Shown: positions 11,501 through 22,830 of the stretch, in pieces | Numbering within the stretch: the stretch's first letter is position 1 | Layout: each line of letters starts with the position of its first letter | Assembly: GCA_022829145.1 (NCBI GenBank) | Contig: CM040745.1 | Location: 35,246,406 to 35,310,405 of the forward strand | Length of the DNA stretch: 64,000 nucleotides | DNA from: Albula goreensis | Taxonomy: Eukaryota; Chordata; Actinopteri; Albuliformes; Albulidae | Direction of reading: 5' to 3' | Notes under the pieces: generated by a model | The model's database searches: none | Told to the model about the DNA's origin: nothing | What the model saw: only the letters and a program-made list of their open reading frames with translations | Program-made: the position numbers and the translations under genes

Positions 11501-11865
11501 GCGGTAGATGAATTCCAGCAGAGATTCGCGGCTCTTTGTTTAATTTGCTGGAAAAGTGAGAGAAGATGAGGTTTGGTTGACTTGACACCGTCCGTCTCGA
11601 GTATGAAATTGTTTCTAGGTTCAGCGGAGAGCCTTGACCCAGTATGCCACTATTGCAAAGCGTCTGGAAGAAAATGTCAATTGAAATGGTGAATAAAGTA
11701 TGACAGAGCCATATTAATTTTGAAAATTGGGCCCCTGCGAGGCAGTGTCTCCCTCGTGCCCAGACGGAATCCTCTCTCTGTGGTGTGATATGCAATAATA
11801 TAGTCCATTAACCCTGTTATTAGATCTTCATCCAGGTTCCCTGAAATGACAGAGCCCGCTCCCTC
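11500..11865. promoter_or_regulatory. Candidate regulatory block
   Basis: Long non-repetitive sequence with phrases such as TTTGTTTAATTTGCTGG and CATATTAATTTTGAAAAT and scattered CpGs, sharply bounded on the right by a G run at 11871. It contains overlapping short frames on the minus strand with no protein features. Typical of conserved developmental enhancers in texture; alignment is needed to confirm. Confidence 0.4.
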
Positions 11866-14107
11866 TTGGATGGGGGGGGGGATGGTAGGTGGGGGATGAA
11901 TGGAAAGAACAATAATAACCATAATAATGTTTTTTTTTGATAAAATCACATTTTTTTTAAAGTTAAAAAAAAAGTTGCATGACACTGTCAAAGCTGAACA
12001 GGGGAATGAAAAATGATGGAGAGAATAACGAGGGAATGGGAATGAAGAGCATGCACATGGATGGCTGAATTACTCTGGGCATGACTCCTTCTCACCATCC
12101 AATCAAATCACATCCAGCCCACGAATCAAAACATGGTAATGGGTGTGATGGCAGGAAGGGGCATGGCCTTGGAGGTTGGTGACATTGCAGTACAGAGGCT
12201 CTTTGGTAGAGGGCGCTGTGGCCAGAGTACCTTGAATTTTGCACTGAATGAAAGTGTAAGATATGCACACCAGCCTTTACCTGGGGTATGTAAAAGTGTC
12301 AAGTAGCTTCTTAAACTATGGAACTGGAGGGTTCAGTGTTACTTTGGCCTTCCCCCCCCCCCAAGAGAAAATTCTCACTGTCAGAGAAGACTCACTTCGA
12401 GACCAAGAATGGTCAGGATTCAGTTGGACCTCTGCTCTCCGAATTCTGCGCCCCAGTCAAGTCTGGGGCAAGGGCCTTCCAGAGCAGCAGGTGCGGCCCC
12501 CATTCTGTGGTGGCATGTCTGAAAATCTGAAAAACTTGCACCTGCCAGAAATGGGGATGGGCCAGAGACAGTGCAATGCACACCCCTCCAAATCTCCCCC
12601 CACCCTACTCCACCCCACCAAAAATTCACACAAACCCCACACACTGAATATTCATACACAACTGTGGCGGGATGCAACATGCTTTCCTGGCACGGTGCTC
12701 CAAAACCACACGGCCGCGCGGTTTTTAGGGGGAGAGGGGCCATGACCAATCACGTTAGCCAGCACTGCCTGACTTAATAGGATTCAATAATGATTTAGCG
12801 TGCTTTTTTCAGTCGCTCCAGACTGTGAGCTTAACACATCTCCAGGGCAGCTGAAGGCTTGGAAGCACACTGAAGAATCAAGGTTCTTTCAATTACGTTT
12901 CCAAATAGAAAACATTTTTTTTGTAAAAAATTGAATTATTTGTTATTATTACTGGAATCTTTGCTTTCTTTTCCTATTGTTGGTTGTGTTTAGGAAGCTG
13001 GGCTTTGGAATGGGGTGGAGGGGGGGTACAATGTGCTTTGTGGAGGTGGGGGGTGGATGAGCTTTGGTTTTGATCAATGCGGCCCTGCCTGGCACGCATG
13101 TGGGCCGACAATACCAACTCCCAACGGGCTATTGTGTCCATATTCCCCCATTGTTTCCTCCCTCGCAGAGAGCCAGCTGGCACCGCGCTGTGCCGCTCCG
13201 TGCCAGTCGGACCCACGCCGAAGGGACTCCCCGTTGTGGTCTGGAGACCAGCGGTTTGGGAACCCCCCGCTCCTCTTACATGGTGCAGGGGTAATGACCA
13301 GCATCCTCCAGGGCATGAGGGTAGTGTTCGACAGTGACCAGAGAGAGTGCCACGTGTTGATAATATTCTTCACCCTCTTCTAGGCAAATGGCGGGGAATG
13401 GATGAGGCTCGAGCTCACAAAGCAACTCTCGGACACACGTCACCACTGAATGACATCATCGAAGTGGTCACAAGACTGAAAGGGAACACCTTTAACTTAT
13501 TTACACAACCCCACAAATACAGGAATAATAATAATAACAATAATACATTTTTAAAGGAAAAAGCCCCATAATTAAAGTAGATTTAAATGATTTTCTGTTG
13601 CTGAAAAGTGACTTTGTTTTCCCTTTGGGGAACTTTCCATCCAATGTCTTTGCGAATTTTGCCATCTGCCCACTCATTGGCCTCAATTGTCCAATTTCTA
13701 TTGCCGTTCACCACAACAGATGGTGTCCACTGTGTTGGACAACAGTGGAATAATCTTCTGGACAAGACCACGGTTCTCAATGTGCTCAGTTCCTAGGTCA
13801 ATACACAGTGTACGTGTGCTCTATAGTGTCTTGGTCTAATCCCCAGCCCACAAAAACTTGACCAGCTAATCTTCTCAGAATTGGAGGGGCTTAAATCCCT
13901 GTCTCTCACCTAAATGGGAGCAGAATGATGGTATAAAGAGTCTTGACAAATATGAAAGGTACTCTAAGAATGTAATGACTGGAACCTTGTACCGCATTGA
14001 AATGTTTAACCACGTCACCCAGTGCTACAAAACAATGTCCAATTCAAACCACAAACCTCCAAAGCTGGCTGAGAGCTATGCACGTTATGCGTACCTTCTC
14101 TACAGAA
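11866..14107. other. Gene-free stretch with C- and G-rich runs
   Basis: Contains a G run at 11871-11880, a C run near 12352-12362 and a C-rich tract at 12587-12650. Frames of up to 160 codons on the plus strand at 12263-12745 are low-complexity artefacts without domains. A CpG-retaining segment at about 13060-13330 may be regulatory. A CTCF-like core sits at 12205-12223. Confidence 0.4.
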
Positions 14108-14290
14108 CGTTTTAGACATTCAACAGACACTTATATAGAATGACTACGTACATAGCTTTTACAAACTCACTCTATGAAGCTTACTGAAGGAATTTGCTCA
14201 TGGCAAGCAATGGAAGTTCTAAGGGTGGGAATTAAACCTACAACCTCTGACTTAGAAGACCATTATGCTACACTACAACTCACCTGTCCA
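14108..14290 (-). mobile_element. tRNA-derived SINE, degenerate, minus strand
   Basis: On the minus strand the 5' part carries an A-box-like TAGCATAATGG (plus 14260-14270) and a B-box-like GGTTTAATTCC (plus 14228-14238), at the spacing of a tRNA promoter. The 3' part matches the common fish SINE tail pattern built around GTAAGTCGCTCTGGATAAGAG and TCTGCTAAATG, here decayed to AGTCATTCTATATAAG and TGTCTGTTGAATG. The central CAGCTGTATAA segment is mostly missing. Non-coding and ancient. Confidence 0.75.
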
Positions 14291-15045
14291 TACCCACATA
14301 CACCTCTATCTTTGCCTCGTACAGTAGACCAGGATGGAGGCACTCGGCCGGGTAAACAGGAACAATGAATCCTCAGACGTGTCAATCAAGTCTTTTTTTT
14401 TCCGGTGGCAGGAACCAGACTTGAGTGACCTCTCCCAGAATCTCACATTCTGTGTGGAATTTCATCTGCTCTGCCTTCCCTATTCCGGATGAATGCCACA
14501 CACGCTGCGTCGGTGTGCTCTGGAGAGCCAAAGTACACCCTTTCACACTGCGGAAAAGAAAGAAAGGGCTCTATCTGACTGGAATAACTGATGATAGGGC
14601 AAAAATAAAATACTTTTTAACCTACAGACAAGCAATGTCAGTGGCCTTACTTTATATATTTTTGTAATTAGGAGAAAAAAACTACTTTTTTTTTGCAGAC
14701 AGGGGGTTTTGTGAATTTCATTAAAATCCTACGGGGCGCACAGTGGGCCTCTGACAAATAAGAGTTTCTCGATGTAAGCAAATAAATAGTAAAAGAATTA
14801 ATTAACTGCTTTCCTCTTTCCAAATGTACTTGTCTGTCCTCTCAAGTAGGGGTGGGGGTATTTGGTGGGGGCTCTGCTCCAGCTGATTGTAATTTAGGAA
14901 CTCTATGAGAAAACCATTCTGACAACCTTGTCTCCCTCGCCCTTTGGTCTGGGTCAGGATGTGGGGGCAGGTGGGGGTGAGGGGGCATCTCAAGTTCTGC
15001 TTGAAGTTCCTCTTTTTAATCATTACATCCCGACTCCTCCCTTCC
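14291..15045. other. Gene-free stretch
   Basis: Nothing coding. The DNA is mixed AT-rich and T-run sequence up to a C-run. Confidence 0.45.
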
Positions 15046-15049
15046 TCAG

Positions 15050-15074
15050 CCCCCCCCCCCCCACCCCCGCCCCC
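15050..15074 (+). repeat. C-rich homopolymer run
   Basis: C13 interrupted by single A and G, giving proline-rich or glycine-rich artefact frames. Confidence 0.9.
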
Positions 15075-16120
15075 TGAGCATCTCTCCTTCAGGGTTCTTT
15101 CTCTGTGCTCCTGTACGTTTGGGGCTTTTTTTGGGGGGGGAAGGGGGAATACTCGTCTCTTTGAAATGCATATTGTATGGCTCTGAACGCTGGCATGTGT
15201 GCGGCATGGCTGTGCAATCGTGGAAGCCGAATGTTTAATCACACGCTTACCATTCACCGCGTTCGTGTTTGTCATTTTCATTTGCCACCCCCCTCAGGCC
15301 TCTTGACCATTCCTCCCTTAAGATACGAGCACAGAATGTAATCACTTTGTATCTGCTCACTCACAGAAACTCACAGTTATTTACATTCGCTATTTAAAGC
15401 CAGTTTACAAAAGCTTTATGGGTAATGCCTCTAATACTAAAACTATTCATATCCTAATAAGGATTTCAACAGTAGATCGACTAATCTAAATGCAATTTAT
15501 TTGTTTTGCATATTTCACATTTTCCACAATATGCTTTACAGTCGGCCCTGATCTTAACCCCTTCAGGAAAATGCTTGCGGCAACAGTGGAAGGAAACAAC
15601 TTCCTATTTCTAACAGACAAGAAGAAACTTTGGGACAATCCAGAATTGGACTGGATGGGGGAGTCCATCTTCTTCTGGCTGACCCAAAGTGTGACAGTCG
15701 CTGCTGTATGGAAAAGCAAAGTGCGAATGTACATCGCCTTAATCACAGATCGATCATGATATTGACGCTACATGTGCGCTCACATGACATTGGCATGAAA
15801 CAAACTTGTCTTATTTAAAGGAGGAAACCTTTTCAATAATAGTATCCATGGTGTTACACAAGCAGGGAGATATCAGAGAGCTGTGCTGGCACTTGTGAAG
15901 ACAGACGATCGTGATTGGTCGGGAGATGTGGGCTGAGAACCCCTCAGGGCAATGGGTTGTGTGTGTCAGAAATGGTTCGGGGGCAGGGGGCGTGTTCATG
16001 ACAGGAAGTGAGGAACTGACTGAAGTTGGAGGTGGTGGTGGGGGGGCGGGGGGTCACTGCATATGCCAGCCAGTATTGACCTATCACAACTGGGTAATTT
16101 TGAAATTGACCTCTCAAGCC
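15075..16120. other. Gene-free stretch
   Basis: No gene recognised. The 89-codon plus-strand frame at 15490-15759 and its antisense partner show no domain, repeat or start context that would support them. A G run lies at 16031-16052. Confidence 0.4.
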
Positions 16121-16129
16121 CCACTTTCC

Positions 16130-16425
16130 CACGATGCACTACTGGGGCTTGCATAGACAGGACTGCCTTTCACCTGGTCCCACGCCTGGTTCTAATCAGC
16201 AAGGTTGGGGTTAATTTGTTATCTGATTAACCTTCCTGGTTCAGCAGTATCGCCAATTGTTATTGTTTTATATCGTGGAGGACAAATTATCCTATTACCA
16301 GCTTGGCAGGGATCTATTACTTTGAAAAGGATAATAGGGACTTTGGCTCTTAACAAAGAAAATTAACCATTAGCCAATAACTGTTCTATAGGCTTTCCTG
16401 TTCCCCCCATCCCAGACCTGGTAAG
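16130..16425. promoter_or_regulatory. Candidate regulatory block rich in GATTA/ATTA motifs
   Basis: Dense homeodomain-like cores, such as GGTTAATTTG, CTGATTAACC and AAATTAACCATTAGCC, lie in otherwise complex sequence without repeats. The texture is that of deeply conserved vertebrate enhancers. No coding frame. Inference only. Confidence 0.45.
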
Positions 16426-16429
16426 GACT

Positions 16430-16710
16430 TTTTGTTACCCTCTGAGTCATAGTGACAGACCCCCCCTCCCCCAGACTGCCTCTGTCCTGAGCTGGGATCT
16501 TGAGTCATTGTGTACCTGCTGTGACTCCCGTCTGAGTCACAGCAACACTGTGTCGATATCAGCACCTCTGCATAGCCCTGAACAGGAAACGTTGGTGTTG
16601 AGATGTCATTAGCTTAAACAAGGAACGTTCCATTATTCTAGGCCGACTGACAATGACGCACATGATCAGACCAGCTTGGACTAGCGTTTTATCACCTCCG
16701 TTTCAAGTGT
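16430..16710. promoter_or_regulatory. Candidate element with three AP-1 heptamers
   Basis: Perfect TGAGTCA occurs at 16443-16449, 16501-16507 and 16533-16539, with the near match TGACTCC at 16522-16528. This is an unusual density for chance. AP-1 and MAF/NRL family factors bind this core. The block continues with complex CpG-bearing DNA to the T run at 16713. Confidence 0.45.
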
Positions 16711-17832
16711 TGTGTTTTTTTTTTTCAAAGGTTTTGATTCCGTGCTGACGACTAGAACAGGCAGGAGCACCGGAGCCTTGTATTCAGATGTTTATATCGA
16801 AGATTTGATGAAATCTCCCTCCTCTTCTTCTCCTTTTTTTTCTGTACACCCCAAGTCCACTCACTGTCTTCGCCTGAGCCAAAGTCAGCAAACTGCTGCA
16901 GCATGACAATCAATCTCCCAAACAACCCCTCATTAAAGGGTCCGTGCCGCCCTAATTCGTGTAGACACGGTTTCCTCGGTCGTCGAGCCTAGATGGAGCA
17001 ACGTCGACCGGGGACTCTTCACGCCCTCCTTCCACGGAGTGTGGAGAGAGAGAGAGAGAAAAGCTGGGGGTCTGTAAAAATGGAAATTTAATCAGGGACG
17101 TTAAATTCGTCTCACACGTGAAGCCGGGTGGGGGTGGGGGTTGGGTCAGAGGGGGTGTCTGGAATCAGCAGAAACGTGCTCGCGGGCTGCGACACGCTGG
17201 AAACAATCTAACAGTAAATCTGCCATAGCCCCTCAATCAACGACACCCTCATTCGCCTGCCTCAGTCCCTCAATCAACAAACCCCCCCCCCCCCCCCACC
17301 TCCCTACACCCATCCTCTTTTTATATTTATGATTTATGCTTTTCAAAGATACAAGAAATCTGTGCTTTCAAACAAGGTACAGTATGTGTTGTGAGGGGAA
17401 TTAATCTCTCAATCGCTTCCTCCCCAGATATGATAGAAAAAAAATGTATGTTGATAATATTAATAAATAAGGTTGGCCTGGGTGATAGGTGATTTCAAGA
17501 GGGGTTTTTACATGAGAATGAAACTACGTACCACTTTCAAAAGCACTGAATAAGAATGCATCAAAACATAGATGATCCTGAGCTACACAATGTCAACATT
17601 AATATGATGTTGCTATGGAATAATTACCTGAGATGTTTCGTTTACTTCCTTGATGATACTGAGAGATGACAAAAATCATAGAATTCATAGGAGGACCACT
17701 TTTGAAAACCATGGCATTCAAGGAATTTGATTATTTCACCATAACCTATAAGGACGGAGAGTGCTGTGCGAGGACAGTTTTGAGACTACTGAACTTTACC
17801 GTATCACTTGTGTGGAGTACTGTTGAGGAGAA
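16711..17832. other. Gene-free stretch with C run
   Basis: No gene. 16930-17040 is CpG-bearing and may be regulatory. A purine stretch lies at 17041-17060, G-rich DNA at 17120-17157 and a C16 run at 17282-17297. Confidence 0.4.
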
Positions 17833-18025
17833 TTAAAGGGCTGCGAGTTCAAATCCAGGGAGGGATCCTTGTGCAAAGGCACTTGACTTAATTTGAGTCT
17901 AATAGATATCCAGCTGTATAAGGATAATGATAATTCTTTAAGTACTATTGGATTTTTTTTTCCATGCCTTTTGCACAGAGTAGGGTAGTCCGCTAAGCAG
18001 ATGAATCACACAATGTAAACGTAAG
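17833..18025 (+). mobile_element. tRNA-derived SINE, degenerate, plus strand
   Basis: A B-box-like GAGTTCAAATCC lies at 17845-17856. The familiar fish SINE body follows: TTGTGCAAAGGCACTTGACTT, then ATATCCAGCTGTATAAGGAT, then a tail with GTCCGCTAAGCAGATGA and AATGTAAACGTAA, a decayed form of the CTGCTAAATG-AATGTAATGTAA end. Same family as the minus-strand copy at 14.1 kb, which has lost the segment kept here. The A box upstream is not clear. Confidence 0.75.
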
Positions 18026-19340
18026 TCATTCTGCAGCATAGGATAAGATGTGAACTGAAACGCAATATCTCCTTTTCAGCTCTCTCCTCTGCGGTGCCAG
18101 AAAAGGAAATACAGGAATACATTTTCAATATTTACAGAGGACTTACTCAATTTCTTTCGATGTTCTGATGAAATTAGCTTTAAAAATTGCTTCACAGCAG
18201 AGACACAGCGTGCCATTAGCCTAACGCTTTACCTGAATCGCGTCATTGAATGTCTGCTACGTGAATTGTCCTGGATGAATGCTAACAATGTCACTTCCAT
18301 TGTGCATTGTTGTAAGTTCACAATGCTGTTTTAGCATAACAATAAAACATTCTGTTATAGCATGGGTATGTAGGTTTGTCATGTAACAGGGGGTTTCGTT
18401 ATCCGGAACTACAATTAATCACAATTGTCTCTCTATAAACCAAATCAAAGCTATGTGTTTGACAATTTGGCAATTTTTGTCTTCCAAAATCAATACTGTC
18501 TACTTGCTGAACTTGAACACATCCCTGGTTGTGGAGCTGAAAATCACTGCACTTCTTGTCTACAGTCAGCCAGTCACAAGGTGGCACTGTTGTTTGAGAG
18601 CTCATAGATCCATTGCAAGGATGCTCTTTGTGTGACAGAACAGTGATGTAAGAGGTTTAATCAATTCTGATTGATCAAAAATGGAAATTGTACACAATTA
18701 CAGAATCGACCAATATTGACAGAAATGTATTATTATTATTATTATTATTATATCATTGCTTTTTATGCCATCACTGACCTATAATACAACCATTGAGTTT
18801 AGTCCAACATCTGTACAACACTTCTTCCAAAGTAAGTGCACATGTATGGGTATTACATAAAATGGAGTGAAAATGAAACTAATTTACACATCAGCTCTAA
18901 ATATTGCATTTACACATTAACAGTCAAACACAGCAACATAGTGAGAATAAAATTAAAAACATATCACGTTCAAATTTTGCTATATTGTGAACAAAAACAA
19001 ATGTAACACAGAAAGTATTGTGAACACTACACATGGTATGGTTTTGTGTCTAATTTATACTGTGATGTTCAGAGTCTTGTAGACTTTATCCAAGTTTTTC
19101 TGCAGGATTTAGACAAAATTTTTTTTCACCTTGTTTGTTTTTGTCAATTTTAAGATATTGCTCAGGCACCTCTGAGTCACCCAGCTGTGAGTGTAGAGGA
19201 CAGACTCTATGAGGACTTTTCAGTCAGAATCGTTTTTCTTTTTTTTTTTACAGAAGCGAGTGGCAATTAATAACATTTGCTTGGAGAGTTGCACTGGAGG
19301 AGTAAACACAAAAAAACTTGACAACCCCCCCCCCACAACG
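18026..19340. other. Gene-free AT-rich stretch
   Basis: Nothing coding. Contains a (TTA)n run at 18729-18751 and T and A runs near 19120 and 19240. Confidence 0.5.
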
Positions 19341-19600
19341 AAGTTATTTTTAACCATGACCTTCCAGGCCCTTTGTCGCCGCGGCGACGGCCCGGGGGCC
19401 CCTCCGCGCATCCCGCTCATGGCGTTTTGACCGCCCGCCAGAGTCAGGCTCTGGCTAATAGAATTGGGCCCTGGCGGTTTTTTTTTGTGTGCTGTTGCCA
19501 TGGTGATGGCGTATTACCAGGCATGTCATGCGCACACATCCGGGGTGACAGAGCAGGGGGACATGGGGAGTTCTGTGTCTCTGTTGAAAAAAAAAGGTGG
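19341..19600. promoter_or_regulatory. CpG-rich candidate element with RFX-like X-box
   Basis: Local CpG island-like DNA. It contains a perfect 14-bp palindrome GTCGCCGCGGCGAC at 19375-19388 and, 119 bases on, GTTGCCATGGTGAT at 19494-19507, close to the X-box consensus GTYNCCATGGYAAC bound by RFX factors. The palindrome has the same GT-CC--GG-AC layout. No transcript start or exon is evident. Confidence 0.4.
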
Positions 19601-21395
19601 GGGTAAGAGGTAAAGAATGCTCTCCACAGTCAATCTGTCAAAGAGGAAGTCATCTGTCATAAAGATGACCCCGCCCCTCTTTCCAAGTGTTTGGATTCTC
19701 CACCCCTCCTTCCTTTGTTATCAATAAGCACGCATTACCATCATAAAGACTTTGGATGTGCATGGCTTCATTCACAAAATCGACCTGGTGGGAATCGCCG
19801 AGGATGTGTGCGAGCGAAAAAAAGGGCACAGTCCATACACGGGACCACTGGACCCCAAAATGGCAGCCCTGTCATTCAAACTCAGAACTCTACATCCCCC
19901 CTAACCAAAACTGGAGATCAGGGAAGAGCTCTCTCATTCAGCCTTGTTGGCCTTTTTTTGAGCAATTGTTGGAAAATGTACTGTGAAAATGTCAAAACCC
20001 CTCCTGCAGGATAAGGGCACTCAAACATTTATATCAAGCTCCATAAATATTCCTGCTTTGATATACCTTGACCAAAACACCAAAGAATTAGAATTATTCT
20101 TATGCAGAATGTAAAAAATAAATGTAAGGCTTTAACGCAATGTTTACAAACACTATATAATGTCTGAAGACAGACAGTCATGGTGTCTGTCTCACTGAAG
20201 AAGTACTTATAGGTACATGGACTTAAGTGTTCTAATAAATAAGGAAAGAAATATTAAAACGTAAATTACATAAAATATAAGTAATATAAATATTAAAAAG
20301 CTAGGGGATCTGGCTTTGCATGGGCCTACATTGCAAAATTCTCATCAGTGTTGCACTGAATCACTTTGGAAGCACAGCATTATGGGAAAATAGTCTTGAA
20401 TGGCCTGTCCAACCCGAATACCAGTGAATTGTAGCACGGTCTAAATCCCCTCTATTTGAGAGCTTAGCCTATGGTGAAAGATGTCCAATATAATCCTGTC
20501 CATTCTTAGACAGTTGGCAAAGAAGGAACACAGACAAAAAAAATTGACAGTGTTTAAGAGCTGTATGACTATACTCTAAAAACGATACAAACAAAGTGTT
20601 ATTTTCAAAGAAGACATACTTTTCAATAATTATGAGAGAGATTCTGGCCCTTTGGCCTCCTGATAGCACCAGCACTTGATACCTAATATATTAACTTTAA
20701 ATATGTCAACACACAGCTAGCTACTTGGTACTCTGTTTGGTGTCATATCACCTCCTGGCAATATAAGCTAAACCTTGTGGCATTCGTTGAATGAGTCTGG
20801 GTGACAGAAACAGCTGCTTTTGCCTTTGACACATTTCACATATGTTTTACTTTATTGTAGTGATACACTGCTATATGTTTAAGAAATTTACTGTTCGTCC
20901 ATTGGAATAAATAAATAAATAGATAAATACAACCAGCACAAAAGTATCACCCCTAATACAACTGCTAATTTTGAATACAATAAGTGTGCTTTCTATTCTG
21001 GGTCATTTTCGGAGGGAAAAGTGTTTAATTTGAACAGAAGATTCCGGTACTTGTCCTGAAGCATGCAATTCAACTCATACAAGGCCACTCCATGTCTACA
21101 AATTTGTATGACTCACCAAACTAATTTAGAACTTTACCTTATGATTCAATTGCTAATCATTGAAATTGATGTATAATGTATAATATGGGAAGGGTTTACA
21201 GTATTTGAGAGATGTTTGGACTCTTCTCTTGGAACTGATTCAAGCATTCAAAACGTGGTGGCTACCAAGGGCTAAATGGGCCAAGACAAAAAGTGGTGGG
21301 GACATGTCCCCAGCGTATATGACGCCTATGGATTCAAGGGCGTGTGCCCCTGTGACATTGAATACAACTCATACATACGATTGCTCTAGGTGACC
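19601..21395. other. Gene-free stretch
   Basis: No gene or known repeat recognised. (AAAT)-like low complexity lies at about 20908-20930. Confidence 0.45.
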
Positions 21396-21700
21396 GTGCA
21401 TCACGAGAGAGGTATCTGAGAGAAAAACAGGGTTGTGTGATCAGAGAGTTTAACACTGCTCCATATGACCCCTAGAGAATGTCGAACGCAAATGTCGTCG
21501 CACCAAAATACTGACATCAGCATCCGCAGTGGCTTGGCGTTCTGCGATGCTTTCATCAGCGAGAAGGACCCCACGTCAATCAACGCCTTGATCTTTTCAT
21601 CAATTATTTAATTAGTTCACTCATGTTTTTTTAAATGGGCACAGTTAACGCTGGGAAACCAGTATATATTAAACAAATATGCGCTCACATAAAAACTGAA
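21396..21700. promoter_or_regulatory. Candidate regulatory block
   Basis: CpG-retaining complex sequence grading into TCAATTATTTAATTAGTTC, with TAATTA at 21609-21614. It continues to a TTAACGCTGGGAAACC phrase. No protein-coding features. Enhancer status is inferred. Confidence 0.4.
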
Positions 21701-22479
21701 ATGGTGAAGCTTTGACTTGTTTCTCTCTCTTTATCCAAAAGTCTACATTCGAATATTCTTGTGTAAATGTCAATTTCATTCTTTCCCTTGCTCCTCTTTT
21801 AACGTTTGTCACCGAAGCAATGTTTTTGGGAGTGTGAAAAAATGGAATACGCCCTTGAAACGGGTGCCGAGAAAAGAACCTGCTTTATTTCACCGGGCAT
21901 GTGAAAAAAAAAAAAAAAAAAGCATTGGGTTGCAGAGAGTGGCGGGATTCATCCACCATGCGAGTGAGCGCGCGAGCACACAGACACCGCTTCTGATAAT
22001 CCGCACAGTTTAATATCCACTCAGTCAGGGGTACACTGCACTGAGGACACGCGCTCGGGAAACATGAAACACACGCGGCGTACATGACAAGCTGGCTGCC
22101 GACTTGTGAAGGCACGCCATTAACCGATTCTTACTTTGAACGTCTGCTCTTTTTTTTTTTTTGGTCGATAAAATATTCTCGCCCTACTGGGAAGGTTATT
22201 GAGAGACGCATGCACTGATCCCGCCCCCTCACCCCACCACCGCCGCCGCCACTATCACAGCTAACATCACTGTAAATGCTTCCATGTTGACTGAGGACTT
22301 GCACTGTGGGTTGCCGTCTACGACCTCCCATAGAGAGCAATGTGGACGGCCGTGGAGGCCTACAGGCTAAGATCACAGCCACCCCGCCTTCCTCATTTCT
22401 AGCCTGCTCAATGTGTGTCCATGAATATATAGCATGAATATATTTGTTATTTATATATCGGCCTATGATTTTTTTGTTC
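21701..22479. other. Mixed stretch with A and T runs
   Basis: Contains A18 at 21904-21921 and a T run near 22150. CpG-bearing segments at about 21960-22100 may be regulatory. A (CCG)-like patch lies near 22238. No gene. Confidence 0.4.
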
Positions 22480-22830
22480 ATATATGAACATACAGTAGGT
22501 GCATGCACAGATGTGTTTTGTGTGTACATGTATGAATGTTTCCATACAAGGCTGTATGTGCATGCATACTTGTGTCTCATGTGGACATGTGTGAAATTCA
22601 GTTCACATGAGTCAATGTGCATGTAGGTGCGAATGTATGTAGCTGCACTTTGTGTTTCGTTGCGTATGAGCACGCGAATACATCTTTGCCTAAGCATATG
22701 TGCTCTGTGCGTGGGCGCATGTTTGCATGTATGTGTGAATGTACGGTGCACGCATGTGCACGTTCTGTGTTTGTATGTGCTCTTGTGCTCGCGCGCATTG
22801 ATGGACGCGTGTGTCTGTGCCAGTCGATAA
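22480..22830 (+). repeat. Degenerate TG/CA-rich tract, about 350 bp
   Basis: Long alternating purine-pyrimidine DNA with recurring GCATG, TGTATG and GTGTG phrases at no fixed period. It gives overlapping cysteine-rich and histidine-rich frames on both strands, including a 206-codon minus-strand frame that extends left. These are artefacts of composition. The tract is prone to Z-form DNA. Confidence 0.7.

Noticed and set aside
12263-12745. 160-codon plus-strand frame
   Set aside because: Built on C-runs and C-rich sequence. No domain, no splice context, and antisense frames of similar length overlap it.
14802-15281. 159-codon minus-strand frame
   Set aside because: Crosses the C/G run at 15050-15074 (poly-glycine) and shows no protein family features.
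22131-22751. 206-codon minus-strand frame, the longest in the window
   Set aside because: About half lies in the TG/CA-rich tract, giving His/Thr/Tyr-rich low complexity. The remainder crosses a poly-A/T run and a (CCG) patch.
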